The notes: generated by a model from the letters alone, not told the origin. A stretch of DNA of 64,000 bases from Caulobacter sp. (GCA_030680355.1 JAUXVF010000022.1:204744-268743), one strand, 5' to 3'; positions 30,357-39,303 are shown, numbered from the stretch's first letter. Numbers and translations are program-made.

Positions 30357-31250
30357 ATGCTCCCCACCCTGCGACAGCTCCAGTATCTGAAACTCCTCGC
30401 CGACCATGGCTCGTTCAGCCGGGCGGCCGAGGCCGCCCATGTCACCCAGCCGACCCTGTCGGCCGGCATCGCCGAACTGGAGAAGATCCTCGGCGCGCCG
30501 GTCGTCGACCGGGCTCGGTCCGGCGTGATCCTGACCGCCTCCGGCGAGGTCGCCGTACGCCGCGCGCGGGTCATCCTCGAACAGACCGACGACCTGGTCC
30601 AGGCCGCCCAGGGCGCTGGCCAGCCACTGTCAGGCCGGTTCCGCCTCGGCGTCATTCCGACGGTGGCGCCCTATCTGCTGCCGCGCGCCCTGCCGGCCCT
30701 GCGCACGGCCTTTCCCAAGCTGCGGCTGTTCCTGCGCGAGGACCTGACCCACCGGCTGATCGCCTCGCTCAAGTCCGGCGCCCTCGACGCCGCCCTGATC
30801 GCTCTGCCCTACGACATGACCGGCCTGGCCTGGGCCCATGTCGAGGACGACGAGCTGCTGGCCGCCGCCCCTGACGGCCACCCCATCCTCAGCCAGGCGC
30901 GGGTCGATCCCGAGACCCTGTCGCCGCGCGACGTCATCCTGCTCGAGGATGGTCACTGCCTGCGCGACCACGCCCTCGCCGCCTGCGGCCTGGCCCCGCC
31001 GAAATCGACCGACGAGGAGACCTTCGCCGCGACCAGCCTGCCGACGCTGGTGCAGATGGTTGGTTCAGGTCTGGGCGTCTCCTTCCTGCCGGCCATGGCG
31101 GTCAACGCCGGCCTGACCGAGCATGTCGGCGTCACCACCCGCCCGTTGCAGGCTGATCATCCCACCCGTGAGATCGTCGTCGCCTGGCGCGCCGGCTCCA
31201 GCCGCGCCAACGAGGGCCGTCTGCTGGCGGAGACGCTTCGGGAGGCGTGA
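30357..31250 (+). CDS. oxyR: Peroxide-sensing LysR regulator OxyR
   Basis: LysR-type activator of 297 residues. The N-terminal winged helix-turn-helix is LKLLADHGSFSRAAEAAHVTQPTLS-like (residues about 8-36). The redox pair is C201 and C210 in LLEDGHCLRDHALAAC, with the same nine-residue spacing as E. coli OxyR C199/C208. It therefore senses peroxide by disulfide formation. Neighbours katG, ahpC and ahpD are the expected targets. A 13-bp hairpin follows the stop. Confidence 0.97.
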   Translation: MLPTLRQLQYLKLLADHGSFSRAAEAAHVTQPTLSAGIAELEKILGAPVVDRARSGVILTASGEVAVRRARVILEQTDDLVQAAQGAGQPLSGRFRLGVIPTVAPYLLPRALPALRTAFPKLRLFLREDLTHRLIASLKSGALDAALIALPYDMTGLAWAHVEDDELLAAAPDGHPILSQARVDPETLSPRDVILLEDGHCLRDHALAACGLAPPKSTDEETFAATSLPTLVQMVGSGLGVSFLPAMAVNAGLTEHVGVTTRPLQADHPTREIVVAWRAGSSRANEGRLLAETLREA

Positions 31251-31261
31251 GGCCCCACCCT

Positions 31262-31293
31262 CCGCTCATCCTCGCTTTCGCGAGGATGAGCGG
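31262..31293 (+). terminator. Hairpin after oxyR (family C unit)
   Basis: CCGCTCATCCTCG pairs perfectly with CGAGGATGAGCGG around CTTTCG. It is followed by GAAAAGGATGTTTTAG rather than a clean T-run. The core TCCTCGCTTTCGCGAGGA is the same as in the inverted repeat at 55180-55319, so this is a repeat unit that may act as the oxyR terminator. Confidence 0.65.
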
Positions 31294-31305
31294 GAAAAGG
31301 ATGTT

Positions 31306-31366
31306 TTAGATATATCTAACTTGACATCGCACCGGTCCGATATATCTAACATGCCGATATATCTAG
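31306..31366 (+). promoter_or_regulatory. padR promoter with three palindromic operators
   Basis: Three copies of the palindrome GATATATC lie at 31309-31316, 31339-31346 and 31356-31363; the first is part of a perfect 14-base palindrome TTAGATATATCTAA (31306-31319). All are followed by TA(A/G). A TTGACA -35-like element (31321-31326) with TATCTA (31343-31348) would place the -10 inside the second operator, so binding should block the promoter. This fits PadR autoregulation. Confidence 0.75.
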
Positions 31367-31378
31367 AAAGGATCGGAT

Positions 31379-31936
31379 ATGCATCGCCACTTTGGCTTCC
31401 AACACCACCAGCACCACCGCTTCGGCCGTCACGGCATGGGCGGACACATGCGACACGCCATGCGTGGACGCGGCCGCTTCGGGCGGTTCTTCGACCAGGG
31501 CGACCTCAAGCTGGTCATTCTGCGGATGATCGCCGACCAGCCCCGCCACGGCTACGAGCTGATCAAGGCCGTCGAGGAACAGGCCGGCGGCGCCTATACC
31601 CCCAGCCCCGGCGTGGTCTATCCGACCCTGACCTGGCTTGAGGAGATGGGCTTTGTCGCCGGCGCCGAGGCGGCCGGTGGGCGCAAGCTCTACACCGTCA
31701 CCCCCGAGGGCGAGGCCCATCTTGGGGCCAACGAGGGCCAGACCGCCGGCATCTTCGCCCGGATGGCCGAGGCCGCCGCCGCCAGCACCGCCTTCTCGCC
31801 GCAGATCCTGCGGGCGCGGGAAAACCTGCGCAACGCGCTCAAGCTGAAGACGACGGGCAGCGCCCTGACCAAGGCGCAGATCGAGGCCATCTGCGACGCC
31901 CTCGACGCCGCCGCCGCGACGGTGGAACGGGCTTAG
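31379..31936 (+). CDS. PadR-family regulator with His-rich N-terminus (YqjI-like)
   Basis: A 185-residue protein. Residues 1-30 contain nine histidines (MHRHFGFQHHQHHRFGRHG and on), suggesting metal binding. A PadR winged helix follows: LKLVILRMIADQPRHGYELIK, SPGVVYPTLTWLEEMGFV, GRKLYTVTPEGEAHL. The C-terminal part is a helical dimerisation region. The layout matches YqjI, the nickel/iron-linked PadR regulator, but no yqjH reductase gene is nearby. GAAAGGA lies upstream of the ATG. The only target visible is its own promoter. Confidence 0.9.
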   Translation: MHRHFGFQHHQHHRFGRHGMGGHMRHAMRGRGRFGRFFDQGDLKLVILRMIADQPRHGYELIKAVEEQAGGAYTPSPGVVYPTLTWLEEMGFVAGAEAAGGRKLYTVTPEGEAHLGANEGQTAGIFARMAEAAAASTAFSPQILRARENLRNALKLKTTGSALTKAQIEAICDALDAAAATVERA

Positions 31937-31944
31937 GTCGTGAT

Positions 31945-32057
31945 CTTCCCCTTCGGGGGAGGTGGATCGGCGCCAGCCGAGACGGAGGGGGTCCGCTCAG
32001 ATTTCGGGTAACCCCCTCAGTCGGCCCGTTCGGGCCGACAGCTCCCCCGAAGGGGAG
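31945..32057. repeat. Compound inverted repeat, family B copy 3
   Basis: CTTCCCCTTCGGGGGAGG, an internal hairpin and GGAGGGGGT are followed by ACCCCCTCAGTCGGCCCGTTCGGGCCGAC and GCTCCCCCGAAGGGGAG. It fills the convergent gap between padR and the first S9 peptidase gene. Confidence 0.8.
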
Positions 32058-32067
32058 CATCCGCAGC

Positions 32068-34167
32068 CTAGTCCATCAGCCGTTGGCTGAGATAGGTGAA
32101 CTCCAGCGCCACACGGGTGGCGGTTTCGGCCAGGTTGGCCGCCGCCGAATGGCCGCCGTCGATGTTCTCGTAATAGAGATAGCGATAGCCCAGCGCCTCC
32201 AGCCGCGCCGCGGCCTTGCGGGCGTGGGCCGGGTGGACGCGGTCATCCTTGGTCGAGGTCACGATCAGGGCCTCGGGATAGTCCCGGCCGGCCCTGAGGT
32301 TGCTGTAGGGATCGTAGGCCGCGATCCAGGCCCGCTCTTCCGGGAGGGCCGGGTTGCCGTACTCGCCGACCCAGGAGGCGCCGGCGCCCATGCGGGTGTA
32401 GTTGAGCATGTCGAACAGCGGCACCTGGATGACCACGGCGTTGTAGAGCTCGGGCCGCTGGGTCAGGGCCACGCCCATCAGCAGCCCGCCGTTCGACCCG
32501 CCCATGACGCCGAGGCGCCGGGGGTTGGTGATCTTGCGGGCGATCAGGTCCTCGGAGACGGCGAAGAAATCGTCATAGACTTTCTGGCGGTCCGCCTTGA
32601 GGCCGGCCTGGTGCCAGGCGGGGCCGAATTCGCCGCCGCCGCGGATATTGGCCACGACATAGACGCCGCCGCGCTCCAGCCACAGCTTGCCGACCGTGGC
32701 CGAATAGCCGGGCGTCATCGACACCTGGAAGCCGCCATAGGCGTAGAGCAGGGTCGGGGCGGTCCCGTCGTACTTCAGGCCCTTGGGCCGGACGACGAAA
32801 TAGGGAACCTTCGTCCCGTCCTTCGAGGTCGCCCAAAGCTGCTCGACGACATGCTCGCCGGCGTCAAAGCGCGGGGCCAGGGTCTTGATCATCTCGACCT
32901 CGCCGCTGGCGGCGTCGGCCAGCCACAGGCTGCTGGGGGTCAGATAGCCGGTGACGGTGAAGAACACCCGGTCGTCGGTCTCCGAGGTCGAGCCGACCCC
33001 GATGCTGACATTGGCCGGCAGGTCGAGCCGGCTCTGGCTCCAGCCGTCGGCCGTCGGCGCGAAGACCAGGGCCTGACCGGTGACATCCTCGAGCAGGCCG
33101 ACGATCAGCCGGCCCTTGCTGATATTGATCTCCTCGACCGACTGCCGCGCCGTCGGGCGCAGGATCAGGGACGGTTTCGCCGTCGCCGGATCGGCCTTGA
33201 GCGCCGCCAGATCGACGGCGGCCAGATCGCCCTGTTTGAGGTCAAAGACGGCCCAGTCCTCCTCCAGGGTGAAGATCACCCGGCCGGCCAGCAGACCCTG
33301 GACCGAGCTCTTCATCGGGAAGGGCAGGGTCACCGGGCCCTTGTCGGTGATCAGGACATATTCGGACTCGAAGAAGCTCGGGCTGCGGACGGCCATCACC
33401 GCCTGCACCGCGCCATCGGCCTCGCGCAGCACGAAGGGCGAGACCGCCACGTCATCGACCGTGCCGCGATAGATCTCGGTCGCCGCGGTCAGCGGCGTGC
33501 CGCGTTTCCAGGTCTTGAGCACGAACGGGTAGCTCGACTTGGTCATCGTGCCCTCGCCCCAGTCGCGGGCGATCAGCAGGGTGTCCCGGTCCAGCCAGGT
33601 GACGTTCTGTTTGCCGTCGGGCGAGACGAAGCCGTCCTCGACGAAAGCCCTGGTCACCGCGTCGAACTCACGCAGGGTGACCGCGTCCTTGCCGCCGTCC
33701 GACAGCTGGACGAGGCAGTAGCGGTCCTCCGGCGGCAGGCAGGACGTTCCCTTGTAAACCCAGTTCTTGCCCTCGGCCTTGGCCAGGGCGTCGAAATCCA
33801 GAACCGTCTCCCAGACCGGGGCGGTGGTGCGATAGCTGTCCAGCGACGTCCGCCGCCACAGGCCCCGGACATGGTCGGCGTCCTGCCAGAAGTTGCTCAG
33901 CGTGCCGTCGCCCTTGAAGGCGACCATCGGGATGCGGTCGCTGGCCTGCAGAATTTTCAGGGCGGCGTCATGCAGGCCGGCGTAGCGCGGGTCGTCCTGC
34001 AGCACCGGCAGGGACCGGGCGTTCTCGGCCCGGGCCCAGTCGAGGGCGCGGGTCCCCTCGATCTCCTCCATCCAGGTAAAGGGATCGTCCGGGGTCGGAG
34101 CGGGGGCGGCGGAGGCGGTCGATGCGGTCACGGTCATGACCAGGGCAATTAGGAACGATCGCACCAT
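32068..34167 (-). CDS. Prolyl oligopeptidase family serine peptidase, exported (copy 1)
   Basis: S9A-type peptidase of 699 residues with an N-terminal signal peptide (MVRSFLIALVMTVTASTASA), a seven-bladed propeller part from about residue 30 to 410, and a C-terminal alpha/beta hydrolase. The nucleophile is S558 in GGSNGGLLMG. The triad aspartate lies in STKDDRVHPAHARK and the histidine in IDGGHSAA. It cleaves small peptides, probably in the periplasm. Its ATG overlaps the stop of the upstream paralogue by one base (TGATG), so the two form a coupled pair. Confidence 0.95.
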   Translation of the reverse strand: MVRSFLIALVMTVTASTASAAPAPTPDDPFTWMEEIEGTRALDWARAENARSLPVLQDDPRYAGLHDAALKILQASDRIPMVAFKGDGTLSNFWQDADHVRGLWRRTSLDSYRTTAPVWETVLDFDALAKAEGKNWVYKGTSCLPPEDRYCLVQLSDGGKDAVTLREFDAVTRAFVEDGFVSPDGKQNVTWLDRDTLLIARDWGEGTMTKSSYPFVLKTWKRGTPLTAATEIYRGTVDDVAVSPFVLREADGAVQAVMAVRSPSFFESEYVLITDKGPVTLPFPMKSSVQGLLAGRVIFTLEEDWAVFDLKQGDLAAVDLAALKADPATAKPSLILRPTARQSVEEINISKGRLIVGLLEDVTGQALVFAPTADGWSQSRLDLPANVSIGVGSTSETDDRVFFTVTGYLTPSSLWLADAASGEVEMIKTLAPRFDAGEHVVEQLWATSKDGTKVPYFVVRPKGLKYDGTAPTLLYAYGGFQVSMTPGYSATVGKLWLERGGVYVVANIRGGGEFGPAWHQAGLKADRQKVYDDFFAVSEDLIARKITNPRRLGVMGGSNGGLLMGVALTQRPELYNAVVIQVPLFDMLNYTRMGAGASWVGEYGNPALPEERAWIAAYDPYSNLRAGRDYPEALIVTSTKDDRVHPAHARKAAARLEALGYRYLYYENIDGGHSAAANLAETATRVALEFTYLSQRLMD

Positions 34168-36263
34168 CAGTCCATGAGCTGTCGCGTCAGATAGGTGTAG
34201 TGCATGCCCCAGCGCCGGGCGTTGGCGGTCGGGTCGGCGCCGTTGGCGTGGCCGCCGTCGGTGTTTTCGAAATAGAGCACCGGGTCGCCATAGGCCTCGA
34301 GCTGGGCCACGAACTTGCGGGCGTGACCCGGGTGGACGCGGTCGTCCTTGGTCGAGGTGGTGACGTAGGCCAGCGGGTATTTGACCCCGGGCTTGAGGTT
34401 CTGGAACGGCGAATAGGCCGCGATCCAGGCCGCCTCCTCGGGGATGGTCGGGTCGCCGTACTCGCCGATCCAGGACGCCCCGGCCGGCAGCAGGTGGTAG
34501 CGCAGCATGTCGAGCAGCGGGCTCTCTACGATCACCGCGTTCCACAGGTCCGGCCGCTGGGTCATGGCCACGCCCATCAGCAGGCCGCCGTTGGAGCGGC
34601 CATATGCGCCCAGCCGCCGGGGCGAGGTGATCTTGCGGGCGATCAGGTCTTCGGCCACGGCGAAATAGTCGTCATAGGCCCGCTGGCGATTGGCCTTCAG
34701 CGCCGCCTCGTGCCAGGCCGGGCCGAACTCGCCGCCGCCGCGGATGTTGGCGACGACATAGGTGCCGCCGCGCTCCAGCCACAGCTTGCCGACCAGCGGG
34801 TCATAGACCGCCGGCTTGCTGACCTGGAAACCGCCGTAGCCGTAAATCAGGGTCGGGTCCTGGCCGTCGTGCTTGTGGCCCTTGGGATGGATGATGAAAT
34901 AGGGGACCTTCGTCCCGTCCTTTGAGGTCGCCTCATGCTGTTCGACCTTGAGGTTGGAGGCGTCGAACCGGGCCGGAAGCGTCTTCACGGTTACAGCCTT
35001 GGCGGCCTTCCCCTGGGCGAAGCGCAGGCGGGTCGGGGTGGTGAAGCCTTCCTCGGTGAAGAAGACGCCGTCGCCTTCGTCGGCCGTCGACACCAGGCTG
35101 ACCGCCGCATTCTCCAGGCCGCCATAGACCAGGGTCTCCCAGCCGTCCGCCGTCGGACGGAAGGTGAGCAGCTGGCCCCGGACGTTGGCGTAGCGCACGG
35201 CCACGACGCGGCTTTCGGTCACGGCGATCTCGTCGGTGTTCAGGGCCTCGCGGTCCTTCGGCGTATAGATCTCCTCGACCGCGTCGGCGGTCCCGACCTC
35301 CAGCCTGTCCAGATCCACCGCCAGCAGCGCGCCGGCCGGGTGGCGGACGTCGGCGAACGTCCAGTCCTGTTGCAGCGAGGCGATGAGCCGGCCGCCCAGG
35401 TAGCCATGCGTTTCCAGCCGCGTCGGCAGCGGCAGGGCGGCGCCCACCGTGCCATCGTCGGACAGGCGGAACAGCGACCGGTTGAAGAAATCCAGACCGC
35501 GATGGATCAGGACCAGCCGATGACCGGTCCCGTCGCGCAGGACATCCGGCTGGGCGCTGACGTCCTTGCTCTCGCCCCGGAACACCTCAACGGCCTGGTC
35601 CAGCGACTGTCCGCGCTTCAGCGTCTTGACCACCATGCCGTAGCCGGACTCGGTGGTCGTGCCGGGTCCGAAGTCGCGGGTCAGGATCAGGGTGTCGGCG
35701 TCAAGCCAGGCGACGGTCTGTTTGCTCTCCGGCAGGCGGAAGCCGCCATCGACGAAGGCCTTGGTCGTCAGATCGAACTCACGGACCTCGACGGCGTCCT
35801 TACCGCCGTTGGACAGCCTGACCAGGCAGCGGTCATACGTCACCGGGCGACAGTTGGCGCCCTTCCAGTTCCAGTTCGCCTGTTCGGCGGTCGACAGGGC
35901 GTCCAGGTCCAGCACCGTCTCCCACCGCGGCGTCGCGGTGCGGTAACTGTCCAGCGTCGTCCGCCGCCAGACGCCGCGGACATGGGTTTCATCCTGCCAG
36001 AAGTTGAACACCGCCTTGCCGACGAAGGTCGGGGTCGGGATCCGGTCGCTGGCCGAGAGGATAGACAGGGCGTCGGCCTGCAGCCCGGCGAACCGGGCGT
36101 CGCCGGTCAGCACCGGCAGCGTCCTGGCGTTCTCCGCCCGCACCCAGTCCATCGACCGGTCGCTGTCGACCTGTTCGAGCCATTCGAAGGGCGATTCGGT
36201 CTGGGCCAGGGCCGGGGCGGCGCTGGCGAGAAGGGCGACGGCGGCGAGCGCGGAAAGCTTCAT
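34167..36263 (-). CDS. Prolyl oligopeptidase family serine peptidase, exported (copy 2)
   Basis: S9A-type peptidase of 698 residues and a close paralogue of the next gene along the whole length. It has a Sec signal peptide (MKLSALAAVALLASAAPALA), propeller and hydrolase domains. The nucleophile S557 sits in YGRSNGGLLMG, where the usual GGSNGG is changed to GRSNGG. The aspartate is in STKDDRVHPGHARK and the histidine in DGGHANGA. I took ATG 36263 because the signal peptide starts there. A tandem duplication followed by divergence is the simplest origin. Confidence 0.95.
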   Translation of the reverse strand: MKLSALAAVALLASAAPALAQTESPFEWLEQVDSDRSMDWVRAENARTLPVLTGDARFAGLQADALSILSASDRIPTPTFVGKAVFNFWQDETHVRGVWRRTTLDSYRTATPRWETVLDLDALSTAEQANWNWKGANCRPVTYDRCLVRLSNGGKDAVEVREFDLTTKAFVDGGFRLPESKQTVAWLDADTLILTRDFGPGTTTESGYGMVVKTLKRGQSLDQAVEVFRGESKDVSAQPDVLRDGTGHRLVLIHRGLDFFNRSLFRLSDDGTVGAALPLPTRLETHGYLGGRLIASLQQDWTFADVRHPAGALLAVDLDRLEVGTADAVEEIYTPKDREALNTDEIAVTESRVVAVRYANVRGQLLTFRPTADGWETLVYGGLENAAVSLVSTADEGDGVFFTEEGFTTPTRLRFAQGKAAKAVTVKTLPARFDASNLKVEQHEATSKDGTKVPYFIIHPKGHKHDGQDPTLIYGYGGFQVSKPAVYDPLVGKLWLERGGTYVVANIRGGGEFGPAWHEAALKANRQRAYDDYFAVAEDLIARKITSPRRLGAYGRSNGGLLMGVAMTQRPDLWNAVIVESPLLDMLRYHLLPAGASWIGEYGDPTIPEEAAWIAAYSPFQNLKPGVKYPLAYVTTSTKDDRVHPGHARKFVAQLEAYGDPVLYFENTDGGHANGADPTANARRWGMHYTYLTRQLMD

Positions 36264-36428
36264 GGGACAACCAGGCAGGAAAAGAGGCCGCGAGCATAGG
36301 CGCCCGTGCGGGCGGGGCAAGAGGCGCCCGAAACACCCCGCGCAGGCGCAAGATTCTTCCTCGCGCCTGCCGTACCGCCGCGATGTGGCCTCTGCCTTAT
36401 TTTTACAGATCGCCTATATCTTCCGCTC

Positions 36429-37256
36429 ATGACCCGCCCGTTCCTCAAGATGAATGGCCTTGGCAACGACTTCGTTGTCGTTGAAGCCCGCTCCCAGGCC
36501 TTCCGGCCGACGCCGGAGGAGGCGCGGGCGATCGCCGACCGCGCGGCCGGGGTGGGCTGCGACCAGCTGATCGCCATCGAGCCGACCAGCCGGGCCGACG
36601 CCTTCATGCGCATCTGGAACGCCGACGGCGGCGAGGTCGAGGCCTGCGGCAACGCCACCCGCTGCGTGGCCTGGCTGCTGATGGAGGCCAGCGGCGCCGA
36701 CGACGTGGTCATCGAGACCGCCGCCGGCCTGTTGTCGGCCAGTCGGGCCGGGGACGGTCGCATCTCGGTCGACATGGGCGTGCCCGGCCTGCGATGGGAC
36801 CAGATTCCGCTGGCCGAGGAGATGGACACCAGGGGCATCGAACTGCAGGTCGGGCCGATCGACGACCCGCACCTGCATACCCCCGGCGCGGTCAATATGG
36901 GCAATCCGCATGTGGTCTTCTTTGTCGGCGAGGAGCCCGACGACGCCCTGGTCAAGGGCGCCGGCAGCCTGATCGAACACCACCCGCTGTTCCCCGAGGG
37001 GGTCAATGTCGGCTTCGCCTGGGTCACGGCGCCCGACCGCATCCGCCTGCGGGTCTGGGAGCGCGGCGCGGGCCTGACGAAGGCCTGCGGCACCGGCGCC
37101 TGCGCCGCCCTGGTGGCCACCGCCCGCCGCGGCCTGACCGGTCGCGCCGCGACCATCGAGATGGACGGCGGCGACCTGCATGTCGAATGGCGCGAAGCCG
37201 ACAACCACGTGATCATGACCGGGCCGGTGACGCTGGAGTTCACGGGGCGGCTTTAG
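36429..37256 (+). CDS. dapF: Diaminopimelate epimerase
   Basis: Converts LL- to meso-diaminopimelate for lysine and peptidoglycan. The 275-residue protein starts MTRPFLKMNGLGNDFVVVEA, has the catalytic pair C73 (VEACGNATRC) and C220 (TKACGTGACA), and NPHVVFFV between. I chose ATG 36429 because family homology begins there; upstream codons are not conserved-looking. In related genomes dapF is often next to mtaB and ftsY, which here are about 18-20 kb away. Confidence 0.97.
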   Translation: MTRPFLKMNGLGNDFVVVEARSQAFRPTPEEARAIADRAAGVGCDQLIAIEPTSRADAFMRIWNADGGEVEACGNATRCVAWLLMEASGADDVVIETAAGLLSASRAGDGRISVDMGVPGLRWDQIPLAEEMDTRGIELQVGPIDDPHLHTPGAVNMGNPHVVFFVGEEPDDALVKGAGSLIEHHPLFPEGVNVGFAWVTAPDRIRLRVWERGAGLTKACGTGACAALVATARRGLTGRAATIEMDGGDLHVEWREADNHVIMTGPVTLEFTGRL

Positions 37257-37260
37257 CGGT

Positions 37261-37439
37261 TGCGTGGTTCGAGACGCTCGCCTGATGGCTCGCGCCTCAC
37301 CATGACATGAAATTTTCAGCGTCACCTCTGCCTGTCATCCTGAGCAGGGCCGAAGGCCCGTGTCGAAGGACGCAGTGTGCCCACCGCGCGGATGCAGTTT
37401 GCGTGGTTCGACACGCGCTTCGCGCTGCTCACCATGACT
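37261..37439. repeat. Compound inverted repeat, family A copy 3 plus an extra half
   Basis: A full pair at 37261-37374 (TGCGTGGTTCGAGACGC to GTGTCGAAGGACGCA) is followed by a third, left-type arm at 37400-37439 (TGCGTGGTTCGACACGCGC to CACCATGACT). The extra arm makes this the only three-armed copy in the window. It fills the convergent gap between dapF and thpR. Confidence 0.85.
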
Positions 37440-37470
37440 TGGGAAAACGGCCGTCATCCCAGGCAGACCC

Positions 37471-38004
37471 CTACAGCCGATACTCCGCCTCCAGAACATA
37501 GCGCGTGCCCTCGCCCGTCTGATGGGTCGAATAGAGGCCGAAACGGTCAACCGCGAAGGTCGGCGACCTGAGCGGCGCGTTGCCTTCGATCCAGGCGGCG
37601 ACGTCGGCCGGGTCGGGCCGGCGCAGATAGGCCATCGTGACATGCGGCCGGTAGGCGCGGCCGTCCGGCGGCAGCTTCGCGCGCCGGGCGGCGGTCTCGC
37701 AGCGACCGGCCAGGCGACGCAGCGGCTCGCTTTCGGCGACGCCCGCCCAGACGGCGTGGATGTCCGGGCCCTCGCCGAACGCCCCGACGCTGTCCAGCGT
37801 CAGGCCAAAGGGCGGACTGGTGATGTGCGACAGCTCCAGATCGAGATCCTCGGCCGCCCTTTCCTGCACGTCGCCGAAGAAGCGCAGGGTGATGTGCAGC
37901 GCCTCCAGCGGCCGCCACCGCGCGCCCGGCAGGCCGTGCTGGCGGCGCAGCAGCGGCTCGCCGATGTCGTCGGGAACGGGAATGGCGGCGAACAGGCGGA
38001 TCAT
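37471..38004 (-). CDS. thpR: RNA 2',3'-cyclic phosphodiesterase
   Basis: 2H-phosphoesterase of 177 residues. The two HxT motifs are HITLRFFG (about residue 37) and HVTMAY (about residue 120), in a fold with the expected N-terminal RLFAAIPVPDDI. It opens 2',3'-cyclic phosphate RNA ends, historically assayed as a 2'-5' RNA ligase. The start at 38004 is the first methionine before the conserved MIRLFAAIP. A family A repeat begins at that very base, so the repeat supplies the gene's 5' leader and ribosome-binding region. Confidence 0.92.
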   Translation of the reverse strand: MIRLFAAIPVPDDIGEPLLRRQHGLPGARWRPLEALHITLRFFGDVQERAAEDLDLELSHITSPPFGLTLDSVGAFGEGPDIHAVWAGVAESEPLRRLAGRCETAARRAKLPPDGRAYRPHVTMAYLRRPDPADVAAWIEGNAPLRSPTFAVDRFGLYSTHQTGEGTRYVLEAEYRL

Positions 38005-38103
38005 GCGTGCATCCTTCGACACGCGGCCTTCGACCGCTGCTCAGGATGACTACCAAATTCAGTCATGGTGAGCAGCACCCGCGGGGTGCGTGTCGAACCA
38101 GGC
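38004..38103. repeat. Compound inverted repeat, family A copy 4
   Basis: TGCGTGCATCCTTCGACACGCG with GCTGCTCAGGATGACT, then AGTCATGGTGAGCAGC and GTGCGTGTCGAACCAGGCA. It lies between two same-strand genes (aldo/keto reductase and thpR) rather than between convergent ones. Confidence 0.85.
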
Positions 38104-38119
38104 ACTCTGTGGACCGCCG

Positions 38120-39172
38120 CTACGGACACGGGTTGGGATGCTGGACGTGGATAGCGTCCACCGCCTTGTCCAGCTCGGCGGTCCAGGTCAGGTCGAAGGC
38201 GTCGATGTCGGTCTTCAGCTGGGCCATCGAGGTGGCGCCGATGATGGTCGAGGTCACGAACGCGCGGCTGTCGCAGAACTTCAGGGCCAGCTGGGCGGGG
38301 TCCCAGCCCTGGGCCCTGGCCAGCTCGACATAGGCGCGGACGGCCGGCTCCGCGCCGGGACCGTCGTAGCGCTGCATGCGGTTGTAGAGGGCCTTGCGGG
38401 TTCCGGCCGGCAGGGCGCCGCCCAGATATTTGCCGGTCAGTACGCCCTGGCCGAGCGGCGAATAGGCCAGCAGGCCGACGTCCTCGCGCAGGGCGATCTC
38501 GGCGAGGCCAAACTCGAACACCCGGTTGGCCAGGTGATAGGCGTTCTGGATCGAGGCCATGCGCGGCAGGTCGTGCCGGCTGGACTCCTCGAGGAACCGC
38601 ATCACGCCCCAGGGAAACTCGTTGGAGACGCCCACGGCGCGGATGCGGCCGGCCTTCACCTCGGCGTCGAGCGCCTCGAGGATCGACCGGAAGGACTCAT
38701 AGTCCTGCTCATAGTCCTTGAAGGTCATGCCGCCGAAGGTGCGGATCGGCCGGTCGGGCCAGTGCAGCTGATAGAGATCGAGGTAGTCGGTCTGCAGCCG
38801 CTTGAGTGATCCCGCCACCGCCTCGGCGATCTGGGCCTTCGTCTGACGCGGCGTGGCCTTGTCGGCGCGCAGCCAGTCCAGCCCGCCGAAGGCGGCGCCG
38901 CGACCGGCCACCTTGGAGGCCAGGACGATCTTGTCGCGCTTGCCGCTTTTGGCCAGCCAGGTCCCGATGTAGCGCTCGGTCGAGCCCTGGGTCTCGGCGG
39001 TCGGCGGCGAGGCGTAGAGCTCGGCCGTGTCCCAGAAATTCACCCCCCGCTCGAGGGCGTAGTCCATCTGGGCGTGGGCCTCGGCCTCGCTGTTCTGCGA
39101 CCCCCAGGTCATGGTGCCCAGGCAGACGCGGCTGACATCGAGGCCGGTGCGGCCGAGTTTGGAATACTGCAT
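38120..39172 (-). CDS. Aldo/keto reductase, Tas-like
   Basis: NADPH-dependent TIM-barrel oxidoreductase of 350 residues. MQYSKLGRTGLDVSRVCLGTMTWG at the N-terminus is characteristic of the Tas subgroup. The catalytic tetrad can be seen as D in FWDTAELY with Y, K in KIVLASKVAG and H in YQLHWPDR. The C-terminal coenzyme-binding part includes STIIGATSMAQLKTDI. The natural substrate is unknown. Flanked on both sides by family A repeats. Confidence 0.93.
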   Translation of the reverse strand: MQYSKLGRTGLDVSRVCLGTMTWGSQNSEAEAHAQMDYALERGVNFWDTAELYASPPTAETQGSTERYIGTWLAKSGKRDKIVLASKVAGRGAAFGGLDWLRADKATPRQTKAQIAEAVAGSLKRLQTDYLDLYQLHWPDRPIRTFGGMTFKDYEQDYESFRSILEALDAEVKAGRIRAVGVSNEFPWGVMRFLEESSRHDLPRMASIQNAYHLANRVFEFGLAEIALREDVGLLAYSPLGQGVLTGKYLGGALPAGTRKALYNRMQRYDGPGAEPAVRAYVELARAQGWDPAQLALKFCDSRAFVTSTIIGATSMAQLKTDIDAFDLTWTAELDKAVDAIHVQHPNPCP

Positions 39173-39189
39173 TCAAAGTCCCCGTTTGG

Positions 39190-39303
39190 TGCGTCCTTCG
39201 AGACGCTCGCTTGAGGCTCGCTCCTCAGGATGACGAGCCGTGGTGTCAACAATGTCCGTCATGGTGAGGAGCGATCCATCAGGATCGCGTCTCGAACCAC
39301 GCA
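39190..39303. repeat. Compound inverted repeat, family A copy 5
   Basis: TGCGTCCTTCGAGACGCTCGC with CTCCTCAGGATGACG, then CCGTCATGGTGAGGAGCG and GCGTCTCGAACCACGCA. It lies between the start of the aldo/keto reductase gene and the end of tesA, both on the minus strand. Confidence 0.85.

Noticed and set aside
37261..39303. CRISPR array formed by the repeated arms at 37.2-39.3 kb
   Set aside because: The units are inverted rather than direct, unevenly spaced with genes between, and no cas genes are present.
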